Assembly: GCA_023434365.1 (NCBI GenBank)
Contig: JAEYSV010000056.1
Span: forward strand, 1 to 64,000
Direction: 5' to 3'
Length of the DNA stretch: 64,000 nt
Source of the DNA: Bacillota bacterium
GTDB taxonomy: Bacteria > Bacillota > Clostridia > Lachnospirales > Lachnospiraceae
Every line of letters starts with the position of its first letter. The stretch's first letter is position 1. Shown one piece after another: positions 62,314-64,000 of this stretch. Position numbers and translations under genes: made by a program. Below the pieces are notes generated by a model. It was not told the origin of the DNA and did no database searches. It saw nothing but the letters and a program-made list of their open reading frames with translations.

Positions 62314-63273
62314 ATGAAACTAATAATTCAGATTCCTTGTTATAATGAGGCAGAGACTCTTCAGATTGCATTAAATGATTTGCCAAAAAATATAGATGGA
62401 ATTGATCAAATTGAGTATCTTATTATTAATGATGGAAGTAAGGATGAAACCGTTCAGGTAGCGAAAGACTGGGGAGTTCATTATGTAGTTAATTTTAAAC
62501 GTAACAAAGGACTTGCGAAAGGATTTATGGCAGGACTAGATGCCTGTCTTCGTAATGGAGCAGATATTATTGTCAATACTGATGCAGACAATCAGTATAA
62601 CGGAGATGATATAGAAAAGCTGGTCCGTCCAATTATCGAGGAGAAAGCAGATATTGTTATTGGGGAACGTCCGATTGATGAAACGGAGCATTTTTCGTTT
62701 TTAAAGAAGAAATTACAACACTTGGGGAGCTGGACGGTAAGAAAAGCAAGTAATTCATCAATTCCGGATGCACCAAGTGGTTTTCGTGCGTATAGCAGAG
62801 AAGCGGCATTGCAGATGAATGTTGTAAATGAATATACTTATACACTAGAAACAATCGTTCAGGCAGGACGTAATAAAATAGCAATGGAGAGCGTGCCAAT
62901 TCGTACGAATCCTGAACTTCGTAAATCCAGACTATTTAATAGTATGTTTGGATATGTAAAACGTTCGATGGTAACCATTATAAGGTCCTTTATGATGTAT
63001 AAACCTTTACGTTTTTTTGGTACGTTAGGAGGGATCATTTTTCTTTTTGGAGCAATAATTGGAGTTCGGTTCTTAGTGTACTTGTTCTTAGGGGAAGGCA
63101 GTGGTCATATCCAGTCCTTAATCTTAGCTAGCACACTATCCTTGATTGGATTCATGACATTGATGATAGGATTGCAAGCAGATATTATTAGTGCGAATAG
63201 AAAGCTTCTTGAAGATATTCAATTCAGAGTCCGAAAGATGGATTATGACAATGACGAAAAAAAAGAAAATTAA
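62314..63273 (+). CDS. GT2 polyprenyl-phosphate sugar synthase (DPM-like)
   Basis: 319 residues. IIQIPCYNEAETLQIAL, YLIINDGSKDETV, FKRNKGLAKGFMAGLD, IVNTDADNQYNG (metal DxD) and SGFRAYSREAA; two membrane segments at the C-terminus. Matches DPM1/GtrB-like enzymes making a polyprenyl-P-sugar. It lies between a GT-C-like gene and a pyruvyltransferase gene. GAAGGAGTAAACGGGT precedes the ATG. Confidence 0.92.
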   Translation: MKLIIQIPCYNEAETLQIALNDLPKNIDGIDQIEYLIINDGSKDETVQVAKDWGVHYVVNFKRNKGLAKGFMAGLDACLRNGADIIVNTDADNQYNGDDIEKLVRPIIEEKADIVIGERPIDETEHFSFLKKKLQHLGSWTVRKASNSSIPDAPSGFRAYSREAALQMNVVNEYTYTLETIVQAGRNKIAMESVPIRTNPELRKSRLFNSMFGYVKRSMVTIIRSFMMYKPLRFFGTLGGIIFLFGAIIGVRFLVYLFLGEGSGHIQSLILASTLSLIGFMTLMIGLQADIISANRKLLEDIQFRVRKMDYDNDEKKEN

Positions 63274-63344
63274 AAATTCAGATTGAGACAAAAAATGATG
63301 TGGCTTAGTTAATATATTAGGTCATATTAGGACAAGAGGTTAAC

Positions 63345-64000
63345 ATGAAAAAGATTGTAGTAGCTATTACAGCGGCAAGTTATAGTGGGAATAAAGGGGC
63401 AGCAGCAATGTTACAAAGCTCTATTAGTCAACTTCATAAACGCTATGGAGATCAACTTCAGATAAATCTGATGAGCGTATATCCAAAAGAGGATAGAGAG
63501 CAACTACCATTTGATTTTATCAAGGTAGTGCCATGTACGCCAAAACAGTTACTTTTTCTGGCATTTCCGCTTGCGATTCTTTACTGGCTATTAAAGTGGT
63601 GTCCTCCTTTCAGATGGTTACTTGAGAAAAATCATATTATCAAAGCATATAAAGATACGGATTTGGTAATAGATGAAGCAGGCATTTCGTTTGTAGACAG
63701 CAGGGGCTTTGTAATGAATACGTATGCGTTTGTTAGTGTAACGGTGCCAATGTTAGTAGGAACCAGTGTGGTAAAGTATTCGCAGGCAATGGGGACGTTC
63801 AAAAAATTTACAAACCGTACCTTAGCAAAAATAGCGCTACCAAAATTAAAGCTGATTTGTGCCAGAGGACAGGGGACATATGATAATCTAAAGGGAATTG
63901 GTATTGAAACGAATGTGGTTCTTTGTGCGGATGGAGCATTTACGATGCCGGATGATATAGATGTGGATATTATGGTAAATGAAATATGCGCGAAAGATAC
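63345..64000 (+). CDS. Polysaccharide pyruvyl transferase family protein, cut by the window end
   Basis: The first ~218 residues, open to the window edge. It starts MKKIVVAITAASYSGNKGAAAML, typical of PF04230 (here given only as ITAASYSGNKGAAAML), with DLVIDEAGISFVDSRG, VGTSVVKYSQAMG and LICARGQGTYDNL, the usual family blocks. AGAGG precedes the ATG. It would add a pyruvate ketal or carry out a related transfer on a surface glycan residue. The 3' part is missing. Confidence 0.85.
   Translation, partial: MKKIVVAITAASYSGNKGAAAMLQSSISQLHKRYGDQLQINLMSVYPKEDREQLPFDFIKVVPCTPKQLLFLAFPLAILYWLLKWCPPFRWLLEKNHIIKAYKDTDLVIDEAGISFVDSRGFVMNTYAFVSVTVPMLVGTSVVKYSQAMGTFKKFTNRTLAKIALPKLKLICARGQGTYDNLKGIGIETNVVLCADGAFTMPDDIDVDIMVNEICAKD

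Overview
The window looks like a chromosomal piece of a low-GC, anaerobic, Gram-positive Clostridia bacterium. The best guess is Lachnospiraceae, close to Lachnoclostridium (Clostridium) phytofermentans. The reasons are AT-rich sequence with AGGAGG-type ribosome binding sites, a 1174-residue clostridial pyruvate:ferredoxin oxidoreductase, an iron-sulfur two-subunit serine dehydratase, an EFR1-type flavodoxin/ferredoxin, and lipoprotein-based iron uptake. The genus is recognition from memory, not a database result. No phage, insertion sequence or CRISPR array was seen.

Region 1-13 kb is housekeeping: an MprF-type membrane protein (-), a nitronate monooxygenase/FabK-like flavoprotein with a FabT-like operator over its promoter, a cation-diffusion transporter, serine dehydratase sdaAB-sdaAA (-), a secreted glycerophosphodiesterase, a corrinoid adenosyltransferase, tRNA-Gln(CTG) on the minus strand, PFOR, a zinc-ribbon membrane protein and an EFR1 ferredoxin. 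Most of these units end in clear intrinsic terminators.

Region 13-28 kb handles sugars and transport: a serine beta-lactamase-fold hydrolase, a GH3 glycosidase, a TetR regulator followed by a MacB/FtsX-type ABC pair, a complete siderophore/heme-type ABC importer (binding lipoprotein, two FecCD permeases, ATPase) with an MFS exporter, a Dabb protein, and a second ABC exporter on the minus strand. Region 28-38 kb has DbpA helicase overlapping a family-6 uracil/hypoxanthine DNA glycosylase, thioredoxin, an uncharacterised minus-strand gene behind an attenuator-like leader, a four-module CoA-disulfide-reductase/rhodanese/TusA/DsrE protein, and a secreted DNRLRE protein with a Cys/His C-terminal domain followed by a small lipoprotein. 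Thioredoxin and the four-module protein carry the same 15-bp palindrome, at about -42 and -61 from their likely start sites. This suggests one CRP/FNR-family activator coupling thiol and sulfane-sulfur metabolism.

Region 37.8-64 kb is one long plus-strand cell-surface polysaccharide locus. It has a priming phosphoglycosyltransferase, a polyprenyl-phosphate glycosyltransferase with a GtrA flippase, a Wzy/ligase-like protein, nucleotide-sugar enzymes for dTDP-L-rhamnose (RmlA, B, D, C) and for a dTDP-3-acylamino-3,6-dideoxyhexose (3,4-ketoisomerase, aminotransferase, GNAT), a TagGH-type ABC exporter, several glycosyltransferases and a FlaA1/CapD-type dehydratase. A second part holds a UDP-galactopyranose-mutase-like flavoprotein, two GT-C-like membrane proteins, a secreted internally duplicated beta-helix protein, another polyprenyl-phosphate-type GT2 and a pyruvyltransferase cut by the window edge. 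The joint presence of an ABC exporter, a polymerase/ligase and lipid-linked-sugar (GtrA/GT-C) machinery suggests a main glycan exported by ABC that is then decorated outside the cell.
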